Source: Deinococcus arboris
GTDB taxonomy: Bacteria > Deinococcota > Deinococci > Deinococcales > Deinococcaceae
NCBI RefSeq assembly: GCF_009755355.1
Contig: NZ_WQLB01000018.1
Location: forward strand, 1-64,000
Length of the DNA: 64,000 nt
Direction: 5' to 3'
Made by a program: the position numbers and the translations under genes. Shown here in pieces: positions 29,113-39,612 of this stretch. The notes beneath the pieces are model-generated. The model searched no databases and had not been told where the DNA came from. It saw only the letters and a program-made list of their open reading frames with translations. The stretch's first letter is position 1; every line of letters begins with the position of its first letter.

Positions 29113-30354
29113 ATGAAGGCCCGGTCTGTGCTGACTCTGCTGCTGGCGGCCCAGGCCGGGGCCGTCACCGTGACCCCTGGCCCAGACGCTCCGCGCCCTA
29201 TTCGCCCAGAAACGGTCAGCGGCTTCAATCTGGGCAACTGGATGCCGGTTGTGGAGGCGCTGCCCCAGCTGCGCGCCCTAGACACCGCGCTGCTGCGCTG
29301 GCCCGGCGGCAACGTGGGCGACGAAAACGACCTGACCCCGGCGGGCCTGCAGACCCTGAAAACCAACTGGACCCTGCTGGGCGAGCCTACCTTGATCGTG
29401 CAGACGCGGGTGTTTACCCGTGCTGGCGTGGGCAAAGCCAGCCCCGCCGACGCAGCCCAGGCGGTGCGCGACGCCCGCGAGAAGGGCCTGCGCGTGGCCT
29501 ACTGGGAGATTGGCAACGAGCCGAACCTCTACGCCACCAACCGCAGCGACCCCAGCTGGACCCCCGAGAAGTACTGCGCCACTGTGCGGGCCCAGCGCGC
29601 CGCCATTCTGGCGGTGGACCCCGCCGCCCGGATCGCCGGCCCGGCCGTCAGCAACCCCGGCGAGTACCTGAACGAGGTCATTCGCCGATGCGGCGACGTG
29701 CTGGACCTGGTGACCTGGCACCTGTACCCCACTGACGGCAGCGCGGCCCCGGAGGCGGCGCTGGCCAGTGCCGAGCAGGCCACCACCTCGGCCGAGCAGG
29801 TCAGGGCGCTGTGGGCTGACCCGGCAACCAATCCGCTGGGCCACCTGAAGCCCCTGAACATGGCCGTGACCGAATACGGCCTGTCGTGGCGCACCAACAA
29901 GGGCCGGCATCTCTCGGATGCCGTGGGCGGGCTGTGGGCGGCCGAAGCCACCCTGCGCTTTTCGGCTGCTGGCGCCAGCACGGCCTATTTCGCCTTGATG
30001 GGCACCGGCAACCACGGCCTGCTGGACGAGGCCGGTTTTCCGCGCTTTGCTTACGGCGCCTTTCACGAACTGGCGCACTACCGGGGCCAGACCTTCAGCG
30101 TGCAGAGCGACGACCCGCGCGTGTGGGTCCACGCGGCCCAGCAAGGCGCAGTGGTGACGCTCTTTGCCCTCAATACGGCTGCCTCTCCCCTTCCCCTGAC
30201 CGCCACGCTGCCGGGCCTGAGCCTGATTGGCGCCAAGGCCGTCACCGACGAAGACGTGAACGCTGACCGCCCACCGCGCGCGCTAAACATTCGCGGCCCG
30301 GTGGCCCTGCCGCCCCTGAGCCTGACCCGGCTGGTGTTCAAAGCGCAGCCGTAG
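29113..30354 (+). CDS. Secreted glycoside hydrolase of clan GH-A
   Basis: 413 residues, with a signal peptide ending near AQAGA. The TIM-barrel signatures are VAYWEIGNEPNLY, with the acid/base Glu after Asn, and the later NMAVTEYGLSW, with the likely nucleophile Glu. DLVTWHLYPTDG lies between them. A beta-sandwich follows (VVTLFALNTAASPLPLT). This layout fits GH39-, GH51- or GH79-like enzymes (xylosidase, arabinofuranosidase or glucuronidase). I cannot choose between them. It starts 2 bases after the permease stop, so it belongs to the same transcript. Confidence 0.8.
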   Translation: MKARSVLTLLLAAQAGAVTVTPGPDAPRPIRPETVSGFNLGNWMPVVEALPQLRALDTALLRWPGGNVGDENDLTPAGLQTLKTNWTLLGEPTLIVQTRVFTRAGVGKASPADAAQAVRDAREKGLRVAYWEIGNEPNLYATNRSDPSWTPEKYCATVRAQRAAILAVDPAARIAGPAVSNPGEYLNEVIRRCGDVLDLVTWHLYPTDGSAAPEAALASAEQATTSAEQVRALWADPATNPLGHLKPLNMAVTEYGLSWRTNKGRHLSDAVGGLWAAEATLRFSAAGASTAYFALMGTGNHGLLDEAGFPRFAYGAFHELAHYRGQTFSVQSDDPRVWVHAAQQGAVVTLFALNTAASPLPLTATLPGLSLIGAKAVTDEDVNADRPPRALNIRGPVALPPLSLTRLVFKAQP

Positions 30355-30439
30355 GCAGGGCTCAGGCCCGGCGGTCCACCGTCACCCCACTGCTCAGGCT
30401 TTTTTCACGGACCATTTTCCCCCTCCCCCGGAGCCCCAC

Positions 30440-31812
<1,373 letters not shown>

Positions 31813-31816
<4 letters not shown>

Positions 31817-33423
31817 CGGCTGAGGTCCGGCCGCCTACCCCAGCCACCGTGACCGTTCAGAATCCCGTCCTGCCCGGCTTTCACCCCGACCCCAGCATCC
31901 TGCGGGTGGGCGAGGATTATTACCTCGCCACCAGCACCTTTCAGTGGTTTCCTGGCGTGGCCATTTACCACTCGCGCGACCTGGTGAACTGGCGGCTGGC
32001 GGCGCGACCTCTGGACCGCACGGCCCTGCTGGACATGCGCGGCAACACCGATTCGGGCGGTATCTGGGCGCCGTGCCTGTCGCACGACGGCGAGCGCTTT
32101 CACCTGATCTACACCGACGTCAAAGCCTGGGGCATGCAGGAGGCTTTTAAGGACAGCCCCAATTACCTCACCACCGCCGAGCAGCTCGAGGGACCATGGT
32201 CGGCGCCCGTCTACCTGAACAGCAGCGGCTTCGACCCCAGCCTCTTTCACGATGACGACGGCCGCAAGTGGCTGCTGAACATGGTCTGGGACCACCGCCC
32301 TGGCCGTAACCCCTTTGCCGGCATCGTGCTGCAGGAGTACAGCCCGGCCGAGCAGCGGCTGGTCGGCCCCCGCGACCTGATCTTTAAAGGCACCGAGCTG
32401 GGCGTGACCGAAGGGCCGCACGTCTACAAACACGGCGGCTGGTACTACCTCGTGACGGCCGAGGGCGGCACCAGCTACGACCACGCGGTGACGGTGGCGC
32501 GCTCGCGCTCGCTGCACGGGCCCTACGAGGTGCACCCTGAGAATCCCATCTTGACTGCGGCCGACGATCCCAGCCTGCCCATTCAGAAGGCGGGGCACAG
32601 CAGCTTCACGCAGACACCAGACAACCAGTGGCTGCTGGCCCACCTGTGTGGCCGCCCGCTGACCGAGAAAGGCGAGTGCCCGCTGGGCCGCGAAACGGCG
32701 CTGCAACCCCTGGTTTGGGGCGAGGATGGGTGGCCCCGCCTAGCCGGGGGCGGGCACCACCCGGCGCAGACCGCCGAGCTGCCCGCCCTGCCGCCGCACC
32801 CCTGGCCCACGGTCCCCGAACGTGATGACTTTCAGAGCGGGGCCCTGCGCTCCGAGTGGCTGACCCTACGCGTGCCGGCCGCCGACCTGGGGGTGGAGCT
32901 TACAGGCGACGGCCTGCGCCTGCTGGGGCGCGAATCGCTGAACAGCCGCCACCACACGGCACTGGTGGGGCGGCGCCTACAAAGCCTGCACGCCCGCCTG
33001 CGCACCTCGCTTGACTTTGATCCGCAGGATTTTCAGCAGATGGCCGGGGTGTGCGCCTATTACGACACCCGCAACTGGGTCTATCTGCGCCTCAGCTGTG
33101 ACGAGGCGCTGGGCCGCACCCTCAACGTGGTGTCGTGCGAGAACGGCACATACCGCGAACATCTGCCTCAGGAAGTGCCAGTCGAGGCAGGCACTGTCGA
33201 AATGCAGGTCCTGTACAGCGGCCCCACTTTTGCCTTTGCCTACCGGCAGGCCGGCCGGGACTGGGCCGACCTTGGGCCGCCCTTCTCTGCGGGTCTACTG
33301 TCCGACGAGCACTGCGGCGGCCTCAGCTTTACGGGCACCTTTCTGGCCCTGGCCTGTCAGGACCTCAGCGGCCAGCGCCAGCCTGCGACCTTTCACTGGG
33401 CTGAATATACGGAGACGCCTTGA
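31813..33423 (+). CDS. GH43 beta-xylosidase / arabinofuranosidase
   Basis: 536 residues from a GTG that overlaps the GH1 stop. The five-bladed GH43 propeller shows the base Asp in GFHPDPSILRVGEDYY, the middle Asp in GFDPSLFHDDDGRKWLLN, and the acid Glu in GVTEGPHVYK. A C-terminal beta-sandwich of about 200 residues, starting after TVPERDDF, is typical of the subfamilies with beta-xylosidase activity. No signal peptide is seen. It should free xylose or arabinose from short chains inside the cell, feeding the nearby XylA/XylB. Confidence 0.93.
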
Positions 33424-35603
33424 GACGCGCTGCTTTCTTGCTCCTTACCACTGCTCTGGCGTCTTCAGCCGCCGCCCTGACCGACCAGGCCACCGCCGAA
33501 GCCCAGGCCCGCGCCCTCCTGGCCCGCCTGAGCGTGGACGAGAAGATCGGGCAGGTCACGATGGCCCACTTTTTCCGCTTCACCGAAGGAGGCCGCAGCG
33601 CGCCCATAGCAGCGAACGCCGCGCAGACCTTCGGCGCCCTGAAGCCCGGCAGCCTCCTGAACGGCGGCGGCGACACCCCGCAGCCCAACACGCCGCGCGG
33701 CTGGGCGGATTTTCTGGCGGGGCTGGACACCCTGGGCCGCGCCAACCTTCCGCAGGGCATCCCCGCCGTCTTCGGCACCGACGCGGTTCACGGGGTCAAC
33801 AACGTGCCCGCCGCCACCCTGTTTCCTCACAATATTGGCCTGGGCGCAGCATTTAACCCGGCCCTGACGCGCGAGGTGGAGCAGGCCACGGCCCGCGACC
33901 TGCGCGCCCTGAACACCGCCTGGACCTTTGCCCCGGTGGCCGATGTGGGCCGGGACCCCCGCTGGGGCCGCTACTACGAAACCTTCGGCGAGGCGCCGTG
34001 GCTGGTGGCCGATCAGGTGGCGGCGGCGGTCACGGGCCTCCAGGGCGAGGGCGTGGCCGCAACCCTCAAGCACTTCACGGGCTACGGCCTACCCTCGCTG
34101 GGTCTGGACCGGGGCAATGCCGAGATCAGCGCGCGGGCGCTGCACGAAACCTTCCTGCCGTCTTTTCAGGCGGGCATTCGCGCTGGCGCCCTGAGCGTTA
34201 TGGCCAACAGTGGCAGCGTCAACGGCGTGCCCGTTCACGCCTCCAAATCACTACTGACCGATGTGCTGCGCGGCGAACTGGGCTTTAACGGCCTGCTGGT
34301 CAGCGACTGGAACGATATTGACCGTCTGGTGGGCACTTTCCGCAGCCAACCGGACCTGGTGCGGGCGGCGGCGGCCAGCGTGAATGCGGGCATTGACGTG
34401 TATATGGTGCCCAATACCGTCGAGGCGTATCAGGCGGCGCTGAAAGAAGCGGTCACGTCTGGGTTAGTCAGTACCGCCCGCCTGGACGAGGCGGCCCTGC
34501 GCCTCCTGACCTTCAAGGCGCGGCTGGGGCTGCTGGACGGACCACTGACAGGGAGTGGCGTACTGGAGGACCACCGCACCCTGGCGAAAAAGGCGGCGGC
34601 CGCCACTCTGACCCTGCTGGACAACCCACGCGGCACGCTGCCTCTGAAAACCGGCCGGGTCCTGGTCACCGGCCCGGCGATGGACAGCCCCGCCATTCAA
34701 CTGGGCGGCTGGAGCGTGAACTGGCAGGGCGTGGGCAAAGGCAATGTCCGGGAGGTGCCGCGCGTGACCACGCTGGCTCCGGCCCTGAAGGCGACTGCGC
34801 CGGCGGGCGTGACTGTCAGCGCACTGCCCGAAGGCAAACGCCCGCAGCTGCTGGCTGCCGCCAAGGGCGCCGATGTGGTGGTCGTGGCGCTGGGCGAGCC
34901 GCCCGCCGCCGAGTGGGAAGCGAACAACCCCAGCCTGACTCTACCCGCCGAGCAACTGACGCTGCTGCGTGACCTGGTGGGCACCGGCAAACCAGTCGTG
35001 GCGGTCCTGATGGCTGGGCGGCCCATTGTGCTGCCGGCCGACGTGCAGGTCGAGCTGGCGGGGCTGGTTATGGCTTACCTGCCCGGCACCGAGGGCGGCG
35101 CGGCCCTGGCCGACGCGCTGTACGGCCGCACAGGCTTTCCGGGCCGCCTGCCGTTTTCCTGGCCCGAGACGGCGGTGCAGGCGGGCCTGACCGCCGACCG
35201 CCCGCCGGAGGGCGCAGGACAGGCGCCGCAGCCGCTTTACCCGCTGGGTTATGGGCTGGATTACACAACCTCGGCGGCGCGGGAGGTCACCGCCACCCCT
35301 GGGCCAGGCGGCGTTACCCTCAGCGCGGCCCTGACCAACAGCGGCAGCCGCTCAGGCACCGTCACGTTCGTGGTGCGCGCGGTTCTGCCCGCCAGTGGGG
35401 CGCTGCAAGCAGTGGCCCGTCCGGTGGCGGTCCTGCAGGCCGACCTGAAAGCGGGCGAAACCCGGCGCGTGACCGTGACCGTTCCAAACGAGCGCCTGCA
35501 ATCCTGGATAGGGGACGCTTTCGGGACCGTCCGGCCTGAGCTGTTGCCCGGCACGTACACCTTGATCGCAGGCGACGGCCGAGCCGACTTCACTCTGCCG
35601 TAA
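33420..35603 (+). CDS. Secreted GH3 beta-glucosidase/beta-xylosidase
   Basis: 727 residues from a TTG start that overlaps the GH43 stop (TTGA), with GGAGA 5 bases before it. A signal peptide (ALASSAAA) is followed by the GH3 barrel, with the catalytic nucleophile Asp in GLLVSDWNDIDR and substrate motifs ATLKHFTGYG and GRDPRWGRYYETFGE. The GH3 C-terminal domain follows (VVVVALGEPPAAEWE), then a FnIII-like domain (from about 620). It would act outside the cytoplasm on oligosaccharides. It is the last gene before a strong terminator. Confidence 0.93.
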   Translation: MRRAAFLLLTTALASSAAALTDQATAEAQARALLARLSVDEKIGQVTMAHFFRFTEGGRSAPIAANAAQTFGALKPGSLLNGGGDTPQPNTPRGWADFLAGLDTLGRANLPQGIPAVFGTDAVHGVNNVPAATLFPHNIGLGAAFNPALTREVEQATARDLRALNTAWTFAPVADVGRDPRWGRYYETFGEAPWLVADQVAAAVTGLQGEGVAATLKHFTGYGLPSLGLDRGNAEISARALHETFLPSFQAGIRAGALSVMANSGSVNGVPVHASKSLLTDVLRGELGFNGLLVSDWNDIDRLVGTFRSQPDLVRAAAASVNAGIDVYMVPNTVEAYQAALKEAVTSGLVSTARLDEAALRLLTFKARLGLLDGPLTGSGVLEDHRTLAKKAAAATLTLLDNPRGTLPLKTGRVLVTGPAMDSPAIQLGGWSVNWQGVGKGNVREVPRVTTLAPALKATAPAGVTVSALPEGKRPQLLAAAKGADVVVVALGEPPAAEWEANNPSLTLPAEQLTLLRDLVGTGKPVVAVLMAGRPIVLPADVQVELAGLVMAYLPGTEGGAALADALYGRTGFPGRLPFSWPETAVQAGLTADRPPEGAGQAPQPLYPLGYGLDYTTSAAREVTATPGPGGVTLSAALTNSGSRSGTVTFVVRAVLPASGALQAVARPVAVLQADLKAGETRRVTVTVPNERLQSWIGDAFGTVRPELLPGTYTLIAGDGRADFTLP

Positions 35604-35615
35604 AGAGAGAAAGGA

Positions 35616-35646
35616 AAGGCGCTGAGGGGATAAGCCTCAGCGCCTT
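35616..35646 (+). terminator. Rho-independent terminator of the oligosaccharide operon
   Basis: AAGGCGCTGAGG (35616-35627) pairs perfectly with CCTCAGCGCCTT (35635-35646), with a 7-base loop and then GCTTCTTTT. It lies 13 bases after the GH3 stop. Confidence 0.9.
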
Positions 35647-35746
35647 GCTTCTTTTAGGTGCGGCGCGAGCTTCACCCCCGTCATAAGGCACGGTGGCTGG
35701 TCCGGCTGAGGGGCATGGTGGCAAACGCAGCGTCCCCTAAGGCAAA

Positions 35747-36231
35747 TCAGGGGTAGGCCGGGCCCAGCAGTTCGCGCAGCAGTGACTTGCCAAAGCCTCC
35801 ATACGTGACCGCCAGTAACGCGGTCTCCCCGCCTCGCCAGACCAGATCCAGGGCCAGCAGGGCGCGCACGGAGGGCCGCCTGACTCTCTCCACTCCTGTG
35901 GTGAACGCCTCCAGGTCATGCTGGAAGGCCCGCACCGGGGAGCGGACCAAGGCTCGTTTCATACCGGCCAAGGGCCCGTTGCCCCATTCCCGTAGGAGGA
36001 CGGTGGGGGTGAGAGGCAGGCCCAGCGCGTCCGTGACCACCTGCGCCGTCTCACGTGCCCGCGTCAGGGTCAACCGCGCGGTCAAAGCCGGGTGGGTGGG
36101 CTTGCCAGGACGCCGCCAGCGCGTAGGCTTGCCTCTGTTCCTGAGGCACTCAGCGGCAAATCGTAACAGCCCTCATGCACGCCCTCGTCGTCAGCCTGGC
36201 TGCGGCCGTGACGCAGGAGAATCAGCGGCAA
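35747..36231 (-). pseudogene. Frameshifted histidine phosphatase (phosphoglycerate mutase-like)
   Basis: Read on the minus strand, the first frame (from TTG at 36231) gives [20 protein letters not shown] with the catalytic RHG motif and then [12 protein letters not shown] second frame continues [20 protein letters not shown] third frame gives LTLTRARETAQVVTDALGLP and runs on to PAYP before the stop at 35747. The three pieces join into a typical histidine phosphatase only if two frameshifts are allowed (near 36140 and near 36070). The C-terminal piece also looks short and lacks the second catalytic His motif. The 5' end abuts a MITE-like element, with an in-frame stop at 36235-36237 and no ribosome-binding site. 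A sequencing error could explain one shift but hardly both. Confidence 0.7.
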
Positions 36232-36235
36232 GAGT

Positions 36236-36410
36236 CATACGGATGCCGCTGAATTGCCGCACCGCAAAGACAGGCACCGTCTGCGCTTCCAGAGCGCGAA
36301 CTCCGCATCTACTCCTTCTCGCCTGCGGAGCTTTTCAAGTCTGCTGCTCAGCTTTCCAAGTTCGCTCGGATTGTACCCGGCATTCCGCTCGATTCAATAG
36401 GAGTCTGTAT
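36236..36410 (-). repeat. MITE-like element, copy B
   Basis: About 175 bases starting CATACGGATGCCGCTGAATT and ending AATAGGAGTCTGTAT. It is close to the reverse complement of copy A (13661-13840) along its whole length, including the block CTTCCAGAGCGCGAA. One end abuts the broken phosphatase gene. The other end supplies the stop codon region of the CbrC-like gene. Confidence 0.85.
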
Positions 36411-36952
36411 CAGTCAGCATCCATATATCCCCCGTAAGCGCCGCAGTGCAGACACTGAAAGAGGTAAGCCGTAGGGCTGCCACCTTTGTCGAGCGCCTGG
36501 GAAAAGCGCGCCCACGCCTCAGCAGGCAGCGCCAGGGGTTCACGCAGGGCTGCCGCAAATTGGGGGAAGCGGGCCAATTCCGCTGCGCCAGCACGGCCAA
36601 GAAAGGCCGTTCCATCGCCGCAGTGGGTCCACCACTGCTCCTGCTGCCAGCCGGAAAACCCAGGTGTCCGGGTTGAAATAATCCGGACGACTGCCCCGGG
36701 CACCTCCTCCCAGCGGCCATACCCGCCCACGCCCGCCGCGTCGGTGAACTCGGCGTCGAACCGCTCGGTGGCAGAGCCGTCAGCAATACACCAGGGACAC
36801 AGGTCCGGCCACTCCTCTTCCGCGAAGGGCGCGGACGTGTAGCGGTAGCCCCGTTCCTGCTCGCAACATGGGCACTCGCCGTCAAAGGGTTCAATCATGC
36901 CGGTAGCCAGAGGGTCCGGGTGATAGCGGAAGACGGGCAGCGCCGGGTTCAC
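36410..36952 (-). CDS. CbrC-family (UPF0167) zinc-site protein
   Basis: 180 residues from a GTG start that overlaps the upstream stop (GTGA). LPVFRYHPDPLATG at the N-terminus, CPCC, WPDLCPWCIADGSA and the final QCLHCGAYGGYMD are typical of the CbrC family, named for colicin E2 tolerance in E. coli. Cysteine pairs suggest zinc binding. The biochemical role is unknown. It is the last of five overlapping minus-strand genes. Its final codons and stop lie at the edge of the MITE-like element, so its natural C-terminus may have been altered. Confidence 0.85.
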   Translation of the reverse strand: MNPALPVFRYHPDPLATGMIEPFDGECPCCEQERGYRYTSAPFAEEEWPDLCPWCIADGSATERFDAEFTDAAGVGGYGRWEEVPGAVVRIISTRTPGFSGWQQEQWWTHCGDGTAFLGRAGAAELARFPQFAAALREPLALPAEAWARFSQALDKGGSPTAYLFQCLHCGAYGGYMDAD

Positions 36953-37908
36953 CGCTTCACCGCCAGCACCACGCGCTCGCGGCGGCTGACTTCGAGTTCG
37001 GTGCAGGTCAGCTGTGGGTGGCCAAAAAGGGCGTCTCGTCGGGGGTCGCCCCCATACAACGCTTCAGGCAGTCGCCCTGGCGGGCTGAAGTTGTCCATCG
37101 CCAGCAGGCCGCCGGGCTTCAGACTGGCCACCAGTTCAGCCACGGCTGCCGTCTCTTTGGCTAGAGCGCAATCCGCAAAGGTCAGGTCAAAGGGGCCCCG
37201 CTCCAGGGCGCCCCGCCAATCTCCATGCAGCACCTCAGCGCGGAGGTCGGGCGCCAGCACCTCCCAGGCCGTTTCGGCGAGTAGAGGGTCGGCCTCCACA
37301 GTCAGCAGGCGCGCGGCCCCGTCCATCCCCGCCAGCAGCCACGCCGCGCTCTCCCCCACCCCGCTGCCCAGGTCCAGCAGCCGGCCTCCCGGTTTGCTGG
37401 CGGCCAGGGTGCGCAGCAGCCGCCCCGTTTCCAGCGAGCACGAGCGGTCAAAAGACAGGCGACCAGCTTCCTGCCGCGCCACCGAAACCAGAGGGGGCAG
37501 GTCAAGACACGCCGGCAGCTCACCTCTGGCAGCCAGCACCTGCCGCAGTTGCACGTCGTCGGCCCAGGGCAGGGCGCGGGGATTGACCCAGGCCACCGGG
37601 CGCCCTTCCGGGCTGGGGTCCAGGCTCAGCAGCCGCAGCGGCCAGCAGTCGGCCGGCTCACCGTGGGCCCCGCGCAGAGGCAGCGGCTCGCCCCTGACCT
37701 CACAGCGCGCCCCCGTTTCCTCCCAGGCTTCCCGCAGCGCCGCCTCAGCCGAGGTTTCCCCTGGCTGGACCCCGCCCCCCGGAAGCGTCCAGCCGCCCCA
37801 GTCCAGGCCGGTCATCAGCACGGCGCCGTCGTCCCGCTCAATCCAGGCACAGGCGCGCCCCACACGGTCCGTGTCAGCCGAGAGGTTCACAAACTTTGGG
37901 CGGCTCAT
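36949..37908 (-). CDS. Nudix hydrolase-methyltransferase fusion
   Basis: 319 residues. Residues 1-130 are a Nudix domain with a complete box: G45, E51, R59-E60, and E63-E64 with G66. It would hydrolyse a nucleoside diphosphate-linked compound. Residues 150-319 form a Rossmann methyltransferase domain with motif I RLLDLGSGVGESAAW (about 176-190), then TVEADPLLAETAWEVL and a later FDLTFADCALAKET. The order and the class resemble small-molecule O-methyltransferases. No known enzyme of this fused design comes to mind. The start and stop overlap both neighbours by 4 bases, so it is translated as part of a five-gene unit. Confidence 0.85.
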   Translation of the reverse strand: MSRPKFVNLSADTDRVGRACAWIERDDGAVLMTGLDWGGWTLPGGGVQPGETSAEAALREAWEETGARCEVRGEPLPLRGAHGEPADCWPLRLLSLDPSPEGRPVAWVNPRALPWADDVQLRQVLAARGELPACLDLPPLVSVARQEAGRLSFDRSCSLETGRLLRTLAASKPGGRLLDLGSGVGESAAWLLAGMDGAARLLTVEADPLLAETAWEVLAPDLRAEVLHGDWRGALERGPFDLTFADCALAKETAAVAELVASLKPGGLLAMDNFSPPGRLPEALYGGDPRRDALFGHPQLTCTELEVSRRERVVLAVKR

Positions 37909-38534
37909 GCCAGCACCGCCAGGGCGTCGGCAAGGGGTGCGCGGCGCTGCCGCAGAGCACTCAGGGGGCCGGCTTGATGAAGCCGCTCGGCCAATGCCAC
38001 AGCTTCCGGGTCTTGCGCGGCGAAGCTGTCCAGAACAGCGCTTGTTCCCCGCACCCGCCCTTCTTCCAGCAGCGCCTGAAGCATCAGCTGCAGGGCCAGC
38101 CGCGCGACCCCCTCCGGCGCCCGCTCCACCCGAATCCTCTTCTTCACCACGTACTCGTCGTCCGTCAGCAGCCGGGTGCAGCCGGCCCAGGGGTCAGGGG
38201 CCGCGTAGGCCACCGCCCGCAGGCCGCTCATGGCGATTGCGCCGGCACACTGCGGACAGGGCTGCACGGTGGTCAGTAGGGTCCAGCTGTAGCACGCCGG
38301 ACGCGGCGTGGCTTCAAGGTTCAGCAGCGCGTTGATTTCTGCGTGGGCCAGGTCATGCCCCGCAATCACCCCGTCCACCCGCCGCGCTTCGCCCAGCCGG
38401 TTGCGCCCCCGCGCCAGAATCTGTCCCCCGGCGTCCACCACGACGGCCCCAATCGGATACGAGCCGTGCAGATAAGCGGCCCAGGCTTCAGAGAGTGCGG
38501 CGTGCCAACCAGTGTCCGGAGTTACGCCGGCCAC
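37905..38534 (-). CDS. Zinc-dependent nucleoside/nucleotide deaminase family protein
   Basis: 209 residues from a GTG at 38534. The catalytic motif HAE (64-66, in LAHAEINALL) and the zinc motif PCPQC (92-96) define the cytidine/guanine/tRNA-adenosine deaminase superfamily. The first 110 residues resemble guanine- or CMP-type deaminases. The C-terminal 90 residues (from RLLTDDEYVVKKRIRVER) are helical and unusual. The substrate is not known. The GTG lies 13 bases inside the end of the DinB-like gene. A longer frame (to 38720) would cover much of that gene without support. Confidence 0.85.
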   Translation of the reverse strand: MAGVTPDTGWHAALSEAWAAYLHGSYPIGAVVVDAGGQILARGRNRLGEARRVDGVIAGHDLAHAEINALLNLEATPRPACYSWTLLTTVQPCPQCAGAIAMSGLRAVAYAAPDPWAGCTRLLTDDEYVVKKRIRVERAPEGVARLALQLMLQALLEEGRVRGTSAVLDSFAAQDPEAVALAERLHQAGPLSALRQRRAPLADALAVLA

Positions 38535-38959
38535 GCACCCATCACCTGCCTCAGGGCCACAATCTTGCCCAGGTGATAAGTGTTGTGAACCGCCAGGGCG
38601 CGCAGAAGATCCGCCATGGTCTCGCCGGGATTGACCTCCTGTTCCAGCTGTTCCGCTGAGGAAGTCCAGGCGAGGGCCCGCGTCAGCCCAGAGAAAAACC
38701 GGTCCACCAGCGCCGTCCACTCGGCCAGGTCAGTGGGGGGCCGGCCAGGGTAACGCTCACCCGTCTGCCAGACGCCCTCATACAGCGCCTCGTCCCGGTC
38801 CACCATGATGTCCTGCCAGAGCGCGGCGTGCCACAGCTCGTCATAAATAGAGTGAGGAGCGCGGCCCGGTCTGGCGGTGACCTGGGCCAGGGTCAGGCCA
38901 GCCAGCAGGGTCCGGCGGTCCGCAAATTCGCCGTAAAAGAGATGCTCCCAGCGGGTCAC
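38522..38959 (-). CDS. DinB-like four-helix protein
   Basis: 145 residues from a GTG that overlaps the stop of the GGDEF-RHH gene (GTGA). The WEHLFYGEF, SIYDELWHAALWQDI and VHNTYHLGKIVALR segments fit the DinB/YfiT four-helix bundle, with histidines at the usual metal positions (H in LWHAAL, H in VHNTYH). In Bacillus and Deinococcus this superfamily is expanded. Members include thiol-dependent metalloenzymes and damage-induced proteins of unknown role. It is coupled to the deaminase gene that follows. Confidence 0.83.
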   Translation of the reverse strand: MTRWEHLFYGEFADRRTLLAGLTLAQVTARPGRAPHSIYDELWHAALWQDIMVDRDEALYEGVWQTGERYPGRPPTDLAEWTALVDRFFSGLTRALAWTSSAEQLEQEVNPGETMADLLRALAVHNTYHLGKIVALRQVMGAWPA

Positions 38960-39567
38960 AGGGCACTCCTGTTCTTCTCTATCAGTTCATCCAGTGCCTC
39001 ACGCAGCAGGCTGGCCTCGGTGCGGCCCAGCGCACCTGACAGCTTGGCCAGCCGCTCCAGCTGGCTTTTGGGGTAATAGTTGCTTTTCAGCACCATCTTG
39101 CTTTCCACGTAAATGCAGGCGCGGGCGCGCCCTTCCCGCTTGGCGCGGATCATGGCTTCGTCGGCGGCGCGCTTGAGGTCGTCGTAGGTGGTCGCGTGGG
39201 CGGGGCGGGCGGCCAGGCCCACGCTCAGGCCCAGGCTTCTGGGCCACTGGGGGTCACGGTGAATATGAAAATGCTTGATGACCTCGTCGAACAGAATCAG
39301 GGCCGTTTCGGCCGCCGTCTCTGGCAGGATGATGGCGTATTCATCCCCTCCAATCCGGCCCACCACACTGCCACTAGGCAGGCTGCCCGACAGCAGGCGC
39401 TCCACGCTGCGTAGCACCCGGTCACCCTCACTGTGGCCCAGCGTATCGTTCAGCGTCTTGAAGTGGTCAAGGTCAAGGACCGCCAGAGTCAGAGGCGCAC
39501 CTCTGAGGGCGTGAAAGGCGTCTTCAAAGGCAATGCGGCTAAGGGTGGCGGGGCGTGCAGCCATCAT
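38956..39567 (-). CDS. GGDEF domain fused to a ribbon-helix-helix DNA-binding domain
   Basis: 203 residues. Residues 1-155 are a compact GGDEF domain: [20 protein letters not shown] holds the metal and GTP residues, and [13 protein letters not shown] (GGDEY, 73-77) the active-site loop. The usual PLTGLPNR entry motif is replaced by [14 protein letters not shown]. Residues 157-200 ([20 protein letters not shown], then [19 protein letters not shown]) show the beta-strand then two-helix pattern of CopG/Arc ribbon-helix-helix regulators. No sensor or membrane segment is seen. The gene leads five overlapping genes. AGGAGG precedes two adjacent ATG codons at 39567. Palindromes in the upstream region could be its own operators. 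Confidence 0.85.
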   Translation of the reverse strand: MMAARPATLSRIAFEDAFHALRGAPLTLAVLDLDHFKTLNDTLGHSEGDRVLRSVERLLSGSLPSGSVVGRIGGDEYAIILPETAAETALILFDEVIKHFHIHRDPQWPRSLGLSVGLAARPAHATTYDDLKRAADEAMIRAKREGRARACIYVESKMVLKSNYYPKSQLERLAKLSGALGRTEASLLREALDELIEKNRSAL

Positions 39568-39612
39568 GAACCTCCTGGCCTAGGGCCGGACGAGAGCTTA
39601 TATATCTAAGCT

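Noticed and set aside
37905..38720. 271-residue version of the deaminase
   Set aside because: The first 62 residues would overlap most of the DinB-like gene's end and show no fold. The GTG at 38534 gives a normal deaminase N-terminus.
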